From: Rhodothermus bifroesti
GTDB taxonomy: Bacteria > Bacteroidota > Rhodothermia > Rhodothermales > Rhodothermaceae
Direction: 5' to 3'
NCBI RefSeq assembly: GCF_017908595.1
Contig: NZ_JAGKTL010000002.1
Span: 248,001 to 312,000, forward strand
DNA: 64,000 nt
The translations under genes were made by a program, and so were the position numbers. The notes under the pieces are model-generated. The model was not told the DNA's origin. It ran no database searches and saw only the letters and a program-made list of their open reading frames with translations. The number at the start of each line of letters is the position of its first letter. Positions within the stretch are counted from its first letter, which is position 1. Below, piece by piece: positions 37,067 through 45,365 of the stretch.

Positions 37067-39310
37067 ATGATTCGCAGCGATACCCTTCTACGAGCGAAGC
37101 TTATCGTAGCAGGTGTGGTCACGATATATACTTACTCTTTGCCGCCCGTTTACGAGTCAAGCGCCATCGTGTTTATCGATACGCGCAGTAGCAGCAATAC
37201 CCCAACCACGTTAACAGCCTTTACCTTAGGCGAACAGCGGGCGCTTTCGAACGAGCTGGGCATTTTGCGCAACTCAGCTGAGCTGGCTACGCGCGTGGCA
37301 ACCGCCCTCCTAGAGACGGCTAACGCCGCAGGCACGCGTGACCGCTTTCCGATTTTAGCTCCCGACCGTGACGGCCACGAACCGTCAATTCGGGAGATCG
37401 CACTGCGGCTGCAGATGCAGGTGCGCTTTCAGCCGCTTTCGGATCAAGATATGATTGTCATTACGGCCGAAAGTACAACGCCCGAAGAGGCTGCAGTAAT
37501 TGCCAACCGGTATGCCGAAGAATACGAAAAGTACAGCCGTGAGCGCAGCCGTGAAAGCTTAGCTGCTGCACGTGCGTTTGTGGAAAACCAGGTCGAGCAG
37601 CGGCGACAGGAACTAGAAGGGCTAGAGCGACAGTGGGAAACGTTTGCTCGCTCCCGTCAGGTTGTGCGTCTAGGGCCTCAAGGCGAGCGCCTGGTGGCGG
37701 AAGTGGCACAACTCGAGGCGCAGCGCGATGCCGCCCGCTTTCAGCTCGAACAAGAGCGTTCGGCCTTGCAATTCATCGAGCGTGAGCTGCAAAAGCTCGA
37801 ACCTGGTCTCGTAAACGAGCTGGTGAAAAGCCGCCAGGTTTCGACGCTAGAGGCGCAGATCGATGCGCTCTCACGCAAAATTGCCGAGCTTCGGGTGCAG
37901 GCCGAGCAGTACTATGTGTTTAATCCTAAGCTGCGTGGCAACGAAGAAAAATTGGGCGATCAGCAGCTTGTCGAAATTGTGCGCCAGATCGATCACTTCG
38001 AAAAGCAGCGCCAAGAGCTGCAAGCCCAGCTTGTTAAAGAAATGATGGGGCGTGACAATCAAGGGGCACCCGGTGAACCCTTGAGTTACGTAGAGCAGCT
38101 GCGCACGCGCCGCATCGAAAAACAACTGGCTATTCAAGAGTTGGAGCGCCAGATTGAAGCCTTCAACCAAGAATTGGCTAAATACGACGACCGCCTAGCC
38201 GGCATCCCAAGGCAGCAAATCGAACTGGAACAGCTCGAGCGGCGGCGCGCCATGGCAGAGCAGTGGTACACCACATTTGTGCAAGAGCTCCAGCGCATCA
38301 TGATTGCCGAGCAGTCAGAGCTAGGGTACGTGAAGATCGTCAGCAGTGCATTTATGCCGACCTTCCCAGTCAAGCCCAACCGGGTACAAAACATCGTGCT
38401 GGGGCTGCTGCTGGGATTGGGCTTAGGACTGGGACTGGCTTTCTTACGCCAAGCGTTGCACACGCAGCTTGATGACCCGGAACAGGTGCGCGAGCACGGC
38501 TACACGCTGCTGGGCGTCATTCCGGCTATGGAGCCTTACATCCGCAAGCACTTTCGTGGGCGCAAGCTAGTAGAGGTCGATGGCAAAACGCGCAGCACCA
38601 CACTGGTGTCGCTCTTAGATCCTTGGTCACCGATTGCTGAAAACTTTCGGCTGATTCGGACCAACTTGCAGTTTAGCCGTACCGCAGGCCGTGCCTCGAC
38701 CTGGCTGGTCACCAGCCCTGAAATGGGTGATGGTAAGACTGTAGTTGCGGTCAACCTGGCCGTTGTTACTGCCCACAGCGGCCAGCGTACACTCCTGATA
38801 GATGCCGACCTGCGACGCCCCAGGGCACACCACTTATTAGGAGCCCCCGACCGACCCGGGCTTGCCGAACTGTTGCTGGGTAAGCTACGTCTGGAACCCG
38901 AAGCCTGGGCGACCGACATCCCTAATCTGTACTTCCTGCCGGCAGGCGTGCTTGACCAACCCCCAGCCGAGCTCCTAGGCTCTGAACGCATGCACCGTTT
39001 GCTGGAACAACTCGGCAAATCCTACGACGTGATTGTGGTCGACTCGCCACCTGTACTAGCCGTGACTGACCCTGTGCTGCTGGCTCAGCAATGCGATGCT
39101 ACGCTGATGGTGGTCGCTGCTGGACGCACCGACCTGAAAGCCTTGGACATTGCTCGGCAGACCCTAGAAGCCGTTAACGTTACCCTCGCTGGCGTGATCT
39201 TTAACCGGTATCGGGCTGACAAACGCAAGAGCTACGGCTATGGTTACGGCTATGGCAGCCGATATCATAAGGGCTACGGCTACTATAGCCGAGAAGCAGC
39301 GGCTAGCTGA
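37067..39310 (+). CDS. Polysaccharide co-polymerase / BY-type tyrosine autokinase (Wzc-like)
   Basis: A 747-residue inner-membrane protein that controls chain length and export. It has a short N-terminal helix region (about 8-28), a periplasmic Wzz-type coiled-coil domain (to about 440), a second membrane helix (NIVLGLLLGLGLGLGLAFL) and a cytosolic P-loop kinase. The kinase shows Walker A as SPEMGDGKTVVAVNLA (about 550), Walker A' LLIDADLRRPR, and Walker B VIVVDSPPV. The C-terminus holds a tyrosine cluster (about ten Tyr in the last 25 residues), the usual autophosphorylation tail. The N-terminus before the first helix is shorter than usual. First gene behind the sigma-54 promoter; ATG 37067 is supported by AAGGAG. 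Confidence 0.93.
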   Translation: MIRSDTLLRAKLIVAGVVTIYTYSLPPVYESSAIVFIDTRSSSNTPTTLTAFTLGEQRALSNELGILRNSAELATRVATALLETANAAGTRDRFPILAPDRDGHEPSIREIALRLQMQVRFQPLSDQDMIVITAESTTPEEAAVIANRYAEEYEKYSRERSRESLAAARAFVENQVEQRRQELEGLERQWETFARSRQVVRLGPQGERLVAEVAQLEAQRDAARFQLEQERSALQFIERELQKLEPGLVNELVKSRQVSTLEAQIDALSRKIAELRVQAEQYYVFNPKLRGNEEKLGDQQLVEIVRQIDHFEKQRQELQAQLVKEMMGRDNQGAPGEPLSYVEQLRTRRIEKQLAIQELERQIEAFNQELAKYDDRLAGIPRQQIELEQLERRRAMAEQWYTTFVQELQRIMIAEQSELGYVKIVSSAFMPTFPVKPNRVQNIVLGLLLGLGLGLGLAFLRQALHTQLDDPEQVREHGYTLLGVIPAMEPYIRKHFRGRKLVEVDGKTRSTTLVSLLDPWSPIAENFRLIRTNLQFSRTAGRASTWLVTSPEMGDGKTVVAVNLAVVTAHSGQRTLLIDADLRRPRAHHLLGAPDRPGLAELLLGKLRLEPEAWATDIPNLYFLPAGVLDQPPAELLGSERMHRLLEQLGKSYDVIVVDSPPVLAVTDPVLLAQQCDATLMVVAAGRTDLKALDIARQTLEAVNVTLAGVIFNRYRADKRKSYGYGYGYGSRYHKGYGYYSREAAAS

Positions 39311-39354
39311 CCGGTGGTTAGTTCGATGTACTAAACTTCGTATGCTCAAAACAT

Positions 39355-39846
39355 ATGTTGCGTAAACTCGGATGGTGGTGTTTGTGGGGATGGGGACTCG
39401 TATGGGTTGCACAGGGGCAACCCATTGGTGGTAGCCAGACGTTAGAAATCGAGTTTTTCCGACCAGGGCGACCCACAATGGTCGTGTACATCTGGGGTGC
39501 TGTTGGGCAACCCGGTATCTGGCGGGTAGAGCGAGAAGTCGATTTAATCTCGCTGCTTTCCGCAGCACGGGTCCCGGGCGTAGGTTCTAGTCCCCAAGGG
39601 GTCAGTCAACGCTACCTGGTGCGTATTTTCCGGGATATTGGCGGCAATCGCCAAGAAATCTATCAGGAGCGGCTGGAGCATCTGGTAGGGGGCGGATCGC
39701 GACCCTACCCTCCACTACAGGAAGGAGACATCCTGGTCGTTGAAGTCCGCCAGCGCGCCCGATTTGGATGGGGTACGGCTTTCGAAATTACACGTACAGT
39801 GCTCCAGGTGCTCACGCTGTATCTGCTCATTCGGCGAGAGTTTTGA
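39355..39846 (+). CDS. SLBB-like exported protein without a Poly_export domain
   Basis: A 163-residue protein with a signal peptide (MLRKLGWWCLWGWGLVWVAQG) and one SLBB-like domain. That domain reads VYIWGAVGQPGIWRVEREVDLISLLSAA, a soluble ligand-binding pattern typical of Wza-type exporters. A C-terminal hydrophobic helix follows (VLQVLTLYLLI). A full Wza would also have the N-terminal polysaccharide-export domain and two or more SLBB repeats. This looks like a reduced or separate part of an outer-membrane exporter. It sits between the tyrosine kinase and the ABC transporter genes. Confidence 0.6.
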   Translation: MLRKLGWWCLWGWGLVWVAQGQPIGGSQTLEIEFFRPGRPTMVVYIWGAVGQPGIWRVEREVDLISLLSAARVPGVGSSPQGVSQRYLVRIFRDIGGNRQEIYQERLEHLVGGGSRPYPPLQEGDILVVEVRQRARFGWGTAFEITRTVLQVLTLYLLIRREF

Positions 39847-39850
39847 GGGG

Positions 39851-41686
39851 ATGAAAACGCTGCTGAAAACCGCACTGCGTCGCCAAATTAGGCGCACAGA
39901 CGAAGAAATGCGCCTCATTCTGCGCCAGCTCTGGATGCATAAACGCTTGTTTGCGCTTACGGTAGGACTGACGGGCTTGAGCGCAGCGTTTGAAGGCGTG
40001 GGGCTTGGATTGCTGGTCCCCTTTCTGGATAGCCTAACCAATCCGGACGCGAAAGCCTTTGCCACGGGTTGGACATGGGTCGATCAGCACCTGCTGCGGG
40101 TCGATGCGCCGGTTGTAACCCGGCTTTACTGGTTCTCTACGTTAATCCTAAGCGCTATTCTCCTACGCGGCTTTCTGGGTTATTTAGCCAATCAGTGTAG
40201 CATTCGACTTCAAGAATCGATTCTGCATCGCCTGCGCTGTGAAGTGGTAGCCCAGCTCCAGGCAGTATCCCTAAGCTTTTATGCCAATCGCCGCGCAGGG
40301 GACTTGCTGAACGTGCTGACTTCAGAAATCCAGCGACTTCGCTTTCTTTTTGGCACTTCGAGCACGATACTGATCCAGACGTTTTTGCTGGTAGTGTATG
40401 CCAGCGCAATTTTTGCCTTGTCCTGGCCACTGGCGCTGGTTGCAATTGCCTTAGTGTTGGTCCTGTTTGGCATTGTACGGCTACTACTTACACATCTAAG
40501 ACGGCGAAGCAGCGCGATCACGGAGGCTAACCGGCGCATCACTTCAAGGGTCCAAGAGCTCATTACGGGGATCCGTACCGTACTGGCACACGGCGCGGAG
40601 CCATTTGAATATGACCGCTTCAGGCAAGTCAGCCAGCAGTCAGCCGAGATCATGATCCGCGCCAGCCGTAGAGAATCCCTCATTGGTCCACTTCTGCAAG
40701 CCGTAGCTTCGGCAGCATTAATTGGGCTAATCATTGTGGCGGTGCAGTTTTTTGTGCTCCCAGGACGCATGGGCATAGCGGTACTCATCACCTTTTTGTT
40801 TGCCTTCTTTCGCATGCTGCCACTAGTGCAGCAGATAAACAGCTTGAGGGCCACCTGGGCTAAGCAAAGTGGCGCGTTGCGGTCTATTGCCCAAGTGCTG
40901 CGGCGAGAGGATAAACCCTATCTCGCAGACGGCACCATCCCCTTTGAAGGGCTAAAAGAAGCTATTTCTCTCCGAAATGTTAGCTTTGGCTACGAACCTG
41001 GGCAGCGTGTGCTGCACAACATTAGCCTAGAGATTCGCAAAGGCCAAACCGTTGCCCTGGTTGGAGCTTCAGGAGCCGGCAAAAGTACCCTGGCCGACCT
41101 GATTGTTCGGCTTTATGATCCAGACGAGGGGCAAGTCCTCTACGATGGCCTTGACGTGCGCCACTACCGGCTCGACACGCTGCGGCGTCGGGTTGCTATC
41201 GTGGACCAAGACCCCTTCCTGTTTCACGATACGATCCGGGCCAATATTGCCTACGGTTTAGAAAATGTGCCCGAGGAACGTATCCGATGGGCAGCGGCAC
41301 AGGCCAATGCCTTGGAGTTTATCGAGCAGCTTCCGCAAGGCTTTGACACCGTTGTGGGCGATCGCGGAGCACGCCTTTCAGGTGGCCAGCGTCAGCGCAT
41401 CACGATTGCCCGAGCCCTTTTGCGTGATCCCGACATCCTCGTGCTCGACGAAGCTACAAGCGCGCTTGATAGCGTCTCCGAACGCCAGGTGCAGGAGGCC
41501 CTCGAGCGCCTAATGGCTGGGCGCACGGTGATCCTCATTGCTCATCGCCTTTCCACCATTGAGAACGCGGACTGGATCGTTGTACTCGATTCCGGCCGTA
41601 TTGTGGAGCAAGGAACGCTCGAAACGCTGCTTGTACAGCGGGGCTACTTTTGGAAATATTACCATTTGCAATATCAAATTGCTTAA
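39851..41686 (+). CDS. ABC transporter, fused permease and ATPase (MsbA/PglK-like)
   Basis: A 611-residue half-transporter that probably flips a lipid-linked glycan. Six membrane helices occupy roughly residues 28-345. The ATPase has Walker A VGASGAGKST (about 404-413), a Q-loop in VDQDPFLFHDTIRANI, the signature LSGGQRQRITIARALL (about 510) and Walker B DILVLDEATS. Start at ATG 39851, after GAGGGG. It belongs to the type IV exporter group with MsbA, PglK and WlaB. In this locus, which lacks Wzx, it is the obvious candidate flippase. The exact substrate is inferred from context. Confidence 0.93.
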   Translation: MKTLLKTALRRQIRRTDEEMRLILRQLWMHKRLFALTVGLTGLSAAFEGVGLGLLVPFLDSLTNPDAKAFATGWTWVDQHLLRVDAPVVTRLYWFSTLILSAILLRGFLGYLANQCSIRLQESILHRLRCEVVAQLQAVSLSFYANRRAGDLLNVLTSEIQRLRFLFGTSSTILIQTFLLVVYASAIFALSWPLALVAIALVLVLFGIVRLLLTHLRRRSSAITEANRRITSRVQELITGIRTVLAHGAEPFEYDRFRQVSQQSAEIMIRASRRESLIGPLLQAVASAALIGLIIVAVQFFVLPGRMGIAVLITFLFAFFRMLPLVQQINSLRATWAKQSGALRSIAQVLRREDKPYLADGTIPFEGLKEAISLRNVSFGYEPGQRVLHNISLEIRKGQTVALVGASGAGKSTLADLIVRLYDPDEGQVLYDGLDVRHYRLDTLRRRVAIVDQDPFLFHDTIRANIAYGLENVPEERIRWAAAQANALEFIEQLPQGFDTVVGDRGARLSGGQRQRITIARALLRDPDILVLDEATSALDSVSERQVQEALERLMAGRTVILIAHRLSTIENADWIVVLDSGRIVEQGTLETLLVQRGYFWKYYHLQYQIA

Positions 41687-41714
41687 AAAGCAAGGTCAAG
41701 CTTAAAAAGATCTT

Positions 41715-42557
41715 ATGCCTAAGGGATCGATATCCTATCGCGCTTTGCGACGCTTGTTGGGTACGATAGGCCTATCCAAAGCCTGGAGATATCTGTCCAG
41801 TTATTATCTGTGGAATGCCTTCCCATTAAGTGGAAAAAGTCAGCGGTTATTTCAGGTTGTAGGCGTTCCTCGATCCGGGACCACTTTATTGAGCTCCCTC
41901 TTGGATGCCCATTCTGAAATAATTTGCCTAAGTGAGCCCTTTCATCAATGGAAATACGATGGATTTGTTTATACAGAAGAAATTTATGATATCACTGGTT
42001 ATACTGTATGGAAGAAACATCCCGCATTACTGCTCCGGAACCTTGTTCAGAAAAGTGAAAAAAGATGGGTTGGATTTAAAGAAATTTACTATAGTAAGTC
42101 TCACGGACATTGGAGTAATCATCACTTTTTTAAAAGGAATCATCTGCAAGGTGTATTAACAATAGCCATAATAAGAGATCCGCGAGAGGTTTGGAAATCA
42201 TTGATTCTCAGGCATCCTGAAAAGCAGGGAAAGGTTACCGCAAGGTTTATAGAGTCTTGGAACGACTTGGTGCAATGGATTTTTCAAAGTAATGTTTTTT
42301 ATGTAAAATATGAAGATTTGATTGATGATCCAGCTAATACATTAACCAAGATTTGTAATTATCTAGATCTTAAATTTGAAGATACCATGCTTTGTGCTAA
42401 AAGTAGAAAGGGCCGTGGAGATCTCAATGCATTGAAGGGAGGAGGTATTCATACAAATAAATCCAAAACTGAATATCAAAACTTTCTTTCTAAAAACGAA
42501 ATTTTAAGTATAGAAAGTGGGTGTGGCCACTTTATGCAATTTTTAAGTTATGTGTAA
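41715..42557 (+). CDS. Sulfotransferase family protein, AT-rich gene
   Basis: A 280-residue PAPS-dependent sulfotransferase. The 5'-phosphosulfate-binding loop is VGVPRSGTTLLSSLLDAH (about 49-66). The 3'-phosphate-binding strand is AIIRDPREVWKSLILRHP (about 152-170). It resembles the Sulfotransfer_3 group. The base composition is far more AT-rich than anything else in the window (for example 42301-42360), with AAA/AAT/ATA-rich codons, so it was probably acquired recently. The acceptor is presumably the polysaccharide made by neighbouring genes. Confidence 0.85.
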   Translation: MPKGSISYRALRRLLGTIGLSKAWRYLSSYYLWNAFPLSGKSQRLFQVVGVPRSGTTLLSSLLDAHSEIICLSEPFHQWKYDGFVYTEEIYDITGYTVWKKHPALLLRNLVQKSEKRWVGFKEIYYSKSHGHWSNHHFFKRNHLQGVLTIAIIRDPREVWKSLILRHPEKQGKVTARFIESWNDLVQWIFQSNVFYVKYEDLIDDPANTLTKICNYLDLKFEDTMLCAKSRKGRGDLNALKGGGIHTNKSKTEYQNFLSKNEILSIESGCGHFMQFLSYV

Positions 42558-42560
42558 GCA

Positions 42561-43406
42561 ATGATGCGGTCTATTTTTTTCGTTCGTCATAAGTGTGCTT
42601 CGATGTGGCTTTGTTCTATTGTAGAGCGAGCCTGCGTGCTCATGGGGTTGCCTTATGTTTATTTTTTTAAGAGTACCCGATGGGGAAATGATTTTGCTGC
42701 TTTTTATCACAAGACACGCTATCCGGTTCTGTGCTGTGCTGATCCGGAATATACCGAGGTGCTTAGCATAACCGATTTTCGAGGGGTTCATGTGGTGCGG
42801 GATCCGCGTGATATCTTGGTATCTGCCTATTTCTCGCACCGCAACAGTCACTGGTTTAAACCGGGTTCTGAAGCTTATTTGCACCAGCAGCGTCTGCGAC
42901 AGCTTTCAAAAGAAGAAGGGTTGATGGCGGAGCTGGAATGGAGTGAGCGATACTTGCGACCGCTCGCAAACTGGAAATACCATAGTCTGCCCCAAGTATT
43001 AGAGCTGAAGTTTGAAACGTTAACGGCGCGGCCTTATGAGTCGATGCTGCAGATATTTTCTTTTTTGGGATTGTTAGATTCAAAAGACTGGCCTTGGTGG
43101 CAGCAGCTTATCGATACGCCGCGTTTTGTGTGGAATCGGCTTACGAGGCGTTGGGGAGGGTGGGGTCGCTGGCCGCGTCGCACCCTCCCAGCCGAAAAGC
43201 TGCTGGGCCTGATTTACGCCCAGGAGCTCGTGCGTTTAGCCCGCCGGCCGCAAGGCACCGAAGATCCGAAGAGCCATTACCGAAAAGGCCAGCCTGGGGA
43301 CTGGCGCAATCATTTTACGCCAGCACTGGTTGAGGCCTTCAAGGCACGCTATCCGGGCTTAGTATCGCATCTGGAGTATGAAGCCGACGAAGACTGGAAG
43401 CTCTAA
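42561..43406 (+). CDS. Sulfotransferase, SULT-like with GDWRN motif (copy A)
   Basis: A 281-residue sulfotransferase. The PAPS loop is the variant VRHKCASMWLCSIV (about 8-21). The 3'-phosphate-binding segment is VVRDPRDILVSAYFSHRNSH (about 77-96). The C-terminal motif RKGQPGDWRNHF (241-252) matches the RKGxxGDWKN cofactor signature of cytosolic SULT enzymes. The 5' half is AT-rich and the 3' half GC-rich. It is a paralogue of the gene at 44329, sharing the HKCAS, RDPRDI, FSHRNSH and GDWRNHF blocks and a 50-base stretch of identical DNA. It begins 4 bases after the previous stop. Confidence 0.88.
   Translation: MMRSIFFVRHKCASMWLCSIVERACVLMGLPYVYFFKSTRWGNDFAAFYHKTRYPVLCCADPEYTEVLSITDFRGVHVVRDPRDILVSAYFSHRNSHWFKPGSEAYLHQQRLRQLSKEEGLMAELEWSERYLRPLANWKYHSLPQVLELKFETLTARPYESMLQIFSFLGLLDSKDWPWWQQLIDTPRFVWNRLTRRWGGWGRWPRRTLPAEKLLGLIYAQELVRLARRPQGTEDPKSHYRKGQPGDWRNHFTPALVEAFKARYPGLVSHLEYEADEDWKL
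43263..43312 (+). repeat. 50-bp exact DNA repeat, copy 1 of 2
   Basis: Identical at all 50 bases to 45085-45134, in the same frame of the paralogous sulfotransferase genes. It spans the codons for DPKSHYRKGQPGDWRN. The flanking DNA differs clearly between the two genes. Confidence 0.95.
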
Positions 43407-43413
43407 GAGTGCT

Positions 43414-44325
43414 ATGGAGCGGGTCCCTGACTTTTTTATCGTAGGAGCGGCTAAGGCAGGTACCACTTCCTTATATGCTTATCTAAAGGCGCATCCACAA
43501 ATTTTTCTGCCTGAAACAAAAGAGCCGCGCTATTATGCGTATGAGGGTGAGCGGCCTGAAGACTTTGAAGGACCAGGAGCGGCCCGACTGATTCAAAGCA
43601 TCATTAAAGACAAAGCAACCTATCGTAAGCTTTTTGAAAATGCTGCTTCCGATCAGATTATAGGGGAAGCCTCTCCAGCTTATCTCTATAGCCCTATAGC
43701 GGCCGAGCGTATAGCTCAAGACAATCCAAATGCCAAGATCATTGCCATCCTTAGAAATCCTATTGAGCGCGCCTATTCGCATTTTTTAGATAACGTAGGC
43801 AATGGGTGGGAGCCGTGTACCGATTTTGAACAGGTGATTCAGGCCCAACGCCGTGGGGAGCGTGCCCGTTGGTGGCGAAAGTGGGACTATCTTGGGCATG
43901 GCTTTTATGCCCAGCAGCTTATGCGTTATATGACGCACTTTCCTCCCGAGAACATGAAAATCATCCGCTACGAGCATTTTCGGGATGATCCGGAGCGCGT
44001 AGTTCGGGATTTGCTGGGCTTTCTTAAGGTAGATTCTGAGGTCGAGCTTCCTGTAGATCAGCGTTATAATGTTTCGTGGGTACCCCGCTGGCGCTGGCTG
44101 CAGCAGGTGTTTGGTCAACCTCGGGGGCTTAAAAAGGTAGTTCGGTCTGTGGTGCCTTCTGAAGTCCGGCGGTGGTTGCGCCATCGCTTGGAAGTCATAA
44201 ACCGACATCGTCCTCCGATGTCGCCTGCAGCACGCAGGCTGCTTTTGGAGATTTATCTCCCCGAGATTGAGGCCTTAGAGCGGCTACTAGGGTGGGATTT
44301 AAGCGATTGGAAGCGACCGGAATAA
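43414..44325 (+). CDS. Sulfotransferase (heparan N-/O-sulfotransferase-like)
   Basis: A 303-residue protein of the Sulfotransfer_1 family, closer to NDST/heparan-type enzymes than to its neighbours. The PAPS loop is VGAAKAGTTSLYAYLKAHPQ (about 11-30). The 3'-phosphate segment is IIAILRNPIERAYSHFLD (about 110-127). ETKEPRYYAYEGERP follows the loop, as in bacterial homologues. ATG 43414 lies 7 bases past the stop of the preceding gene. The acceptor is inferred to be the locus's polysaccharide. Confidence 0.9.
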   Translation: MERVPDFFIVGAAKAGTTSLYAYLKAHPQIFLPETKEPRYYAYEGERPEDFEGPGAARLIQSIIKDKATYRKLFENAASDQIIGEASPAYLYSPIAAERIAQDNPNAKIIAILRNPIERAYSHFLDNVGNGWEPCTDFEQVIQAQRRGERARWWRKWDYLGHGFYAQQLMRYMTHFPPENMKIIRYEHFRDDPERVVRDLLGFLKVDSEVELPVDQRYNVSWVPRWRWLQQVFGQPRGLKKVVRSVVPSEVRRWLRHRLEVINRHRPPMSPAARRLLLEIYLPEIEALERLLGWDLSDWKRPE

Positions 44326-44328
44326 AAG

Positions 44329-45282
44329 ATGCTCTACGTTTATTTTGGCCATCATAAGTGTGCTTCGACGTGGATTCATGAAATCCTCGCACAGGTGTGT
44401 CGTGAGGCTGGGTTGCGCACCCGGCTGCTGGTAGATCCCCTAACGCCCTATGCGCATGGCCCGTTGACGGACTACCGTCGGCAGGATATTTCCCGAGAAG
44501 CGTTGGGGGAGTACCTGAGCAAGGCTAAAGTAGATTTTGCCTTTTGTATTACGGCCGATCGGAGGCATGTCGACGGTTTGGGAGAAGTCCCGTTTCGCGG
44601 ATTCCATGTGATTCGAGATCCTAGGGATATTATCGTCTCGGCCTATTTTTCACACCGCAACAGTCACCCAACGGAAGGGCTGCCCCATTTAGCCGAACAC
44701 CGGCAGCGGCTGCAAGCGGTCTCCAAGGAAGAAGGGTTGCTGCTAGAGATGGACTTTTCGGCCCAGGAAATTCGAGACTTAGCAGAGTGGCCCTATGGGC
44801 AGGAGAACATTCTGGAACTGAGAATGGAAGATCTGATTGCCCGCCCCTACGACGGATTCTTGCAGATCTTCGAGTTTCTAGGACTCATGGACTGGGAGGG
44901 CGACTATCTGGCCCGCCGGCGGATTAGCCGGTTTGTGCAGCGCATGTTGAACCGGCTGAGTTTCCGGCATCCTATGCTTGGTTGGCTTCGGCGGCCGATG
45001 CAGGTCACTGGGGAGGTATTGCTGGGACGGGTTTACGACCATCGATTCGAGAAAAAGGCCGGTCGTCGGCCTAAAGGGCAAGAGGATCCGAAGAGCCATT
45101 ACCGAAAAGGCCAGCCTGGGGACTGGCGCAATCACTTTACTGAAGTGCATGTGGCTGCCTTTAAGGAAAAGTTTGGCGACCTGGTGGTGCGCCTAGGATA
45201 TGAGTCCGATCATAACTGGGGGCTAGAGCCAAAAGACCCAATACTTGGGTTTGAAGGGGAGGCAGGCAGGTCGCGTGCCTAG
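44329..45282 (+). CDS. Sulfotransferase, SULT-like with GDWRN motif (copy B)
   Basis: A 317-residue paralogue of the 42561 gene. The PAPS loop is YFGHHKCASTWIHEIL (about 4-19). The 3'-phosphate segment is VIRDPRDIIVSAYFSHRNSH, and RKGQPGDWRNHF occurs at 259-270. Unlike copy A it is GC-rich throughout, like the rest of the locus. The C-terminus extends past the fold by about 20 residues (PKDPILGFEGEAG). It starts 3 bases after the previous stop. The strong conservation of the cofactor loops suggests both copies are active. Confidence 0.9.
   Translation: MLYVYFGHHKCASTWIHEILAQVCREAGLRTRLLVDPLTPYAHGPLTDYRRQDISREALGEYLSKAKVDFAFCITADRRHVDGLGEVPFRGFHVIRDPRDIIVSAYFSHRNSHPTEGLPHLAEHRQRLQAVSKEEGLLLEMDFSAQEIRDLAEWPYGQENILELRMEDLIARPYDGFLQIFEFLGLMDWEGDYLARRRISRFVQRMLNRLSFRHPMLGWLRRPMQVTGEVLLGRVYDHRFEKKAGRRPKGQEDPKSHYRKGQPGDWRNHFTEVHVAAFKEKFGDLVVRLGYESDHNWGLEPKDPILGFEGEAGRSRA
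45085..45134 (+). repeat. 50-bp exact DNA repeat, copy 2 of 2
   Basis: Second copy of the sequence at 43263-43312. It encodes the PAPS-binding GDWRN region of the paralogous sulfotransferase. Confidence 0.95.
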
Positions 45283-45365
45283 GACAAGTGGTTAGCGTAG
45301 TCAAACAGCTAAGGGGGATGCTCAGGCCTCTGTCTTAGATAGCACTTGTGGGGTTTTGAAAGACC

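Noticed and set aside
41715-45282. Sulfotransferase cluster as a mobile element
   Set aside because: Despite the AT-rich gene, no transposase, integrase, terminal repeats or target duplication can be seen.
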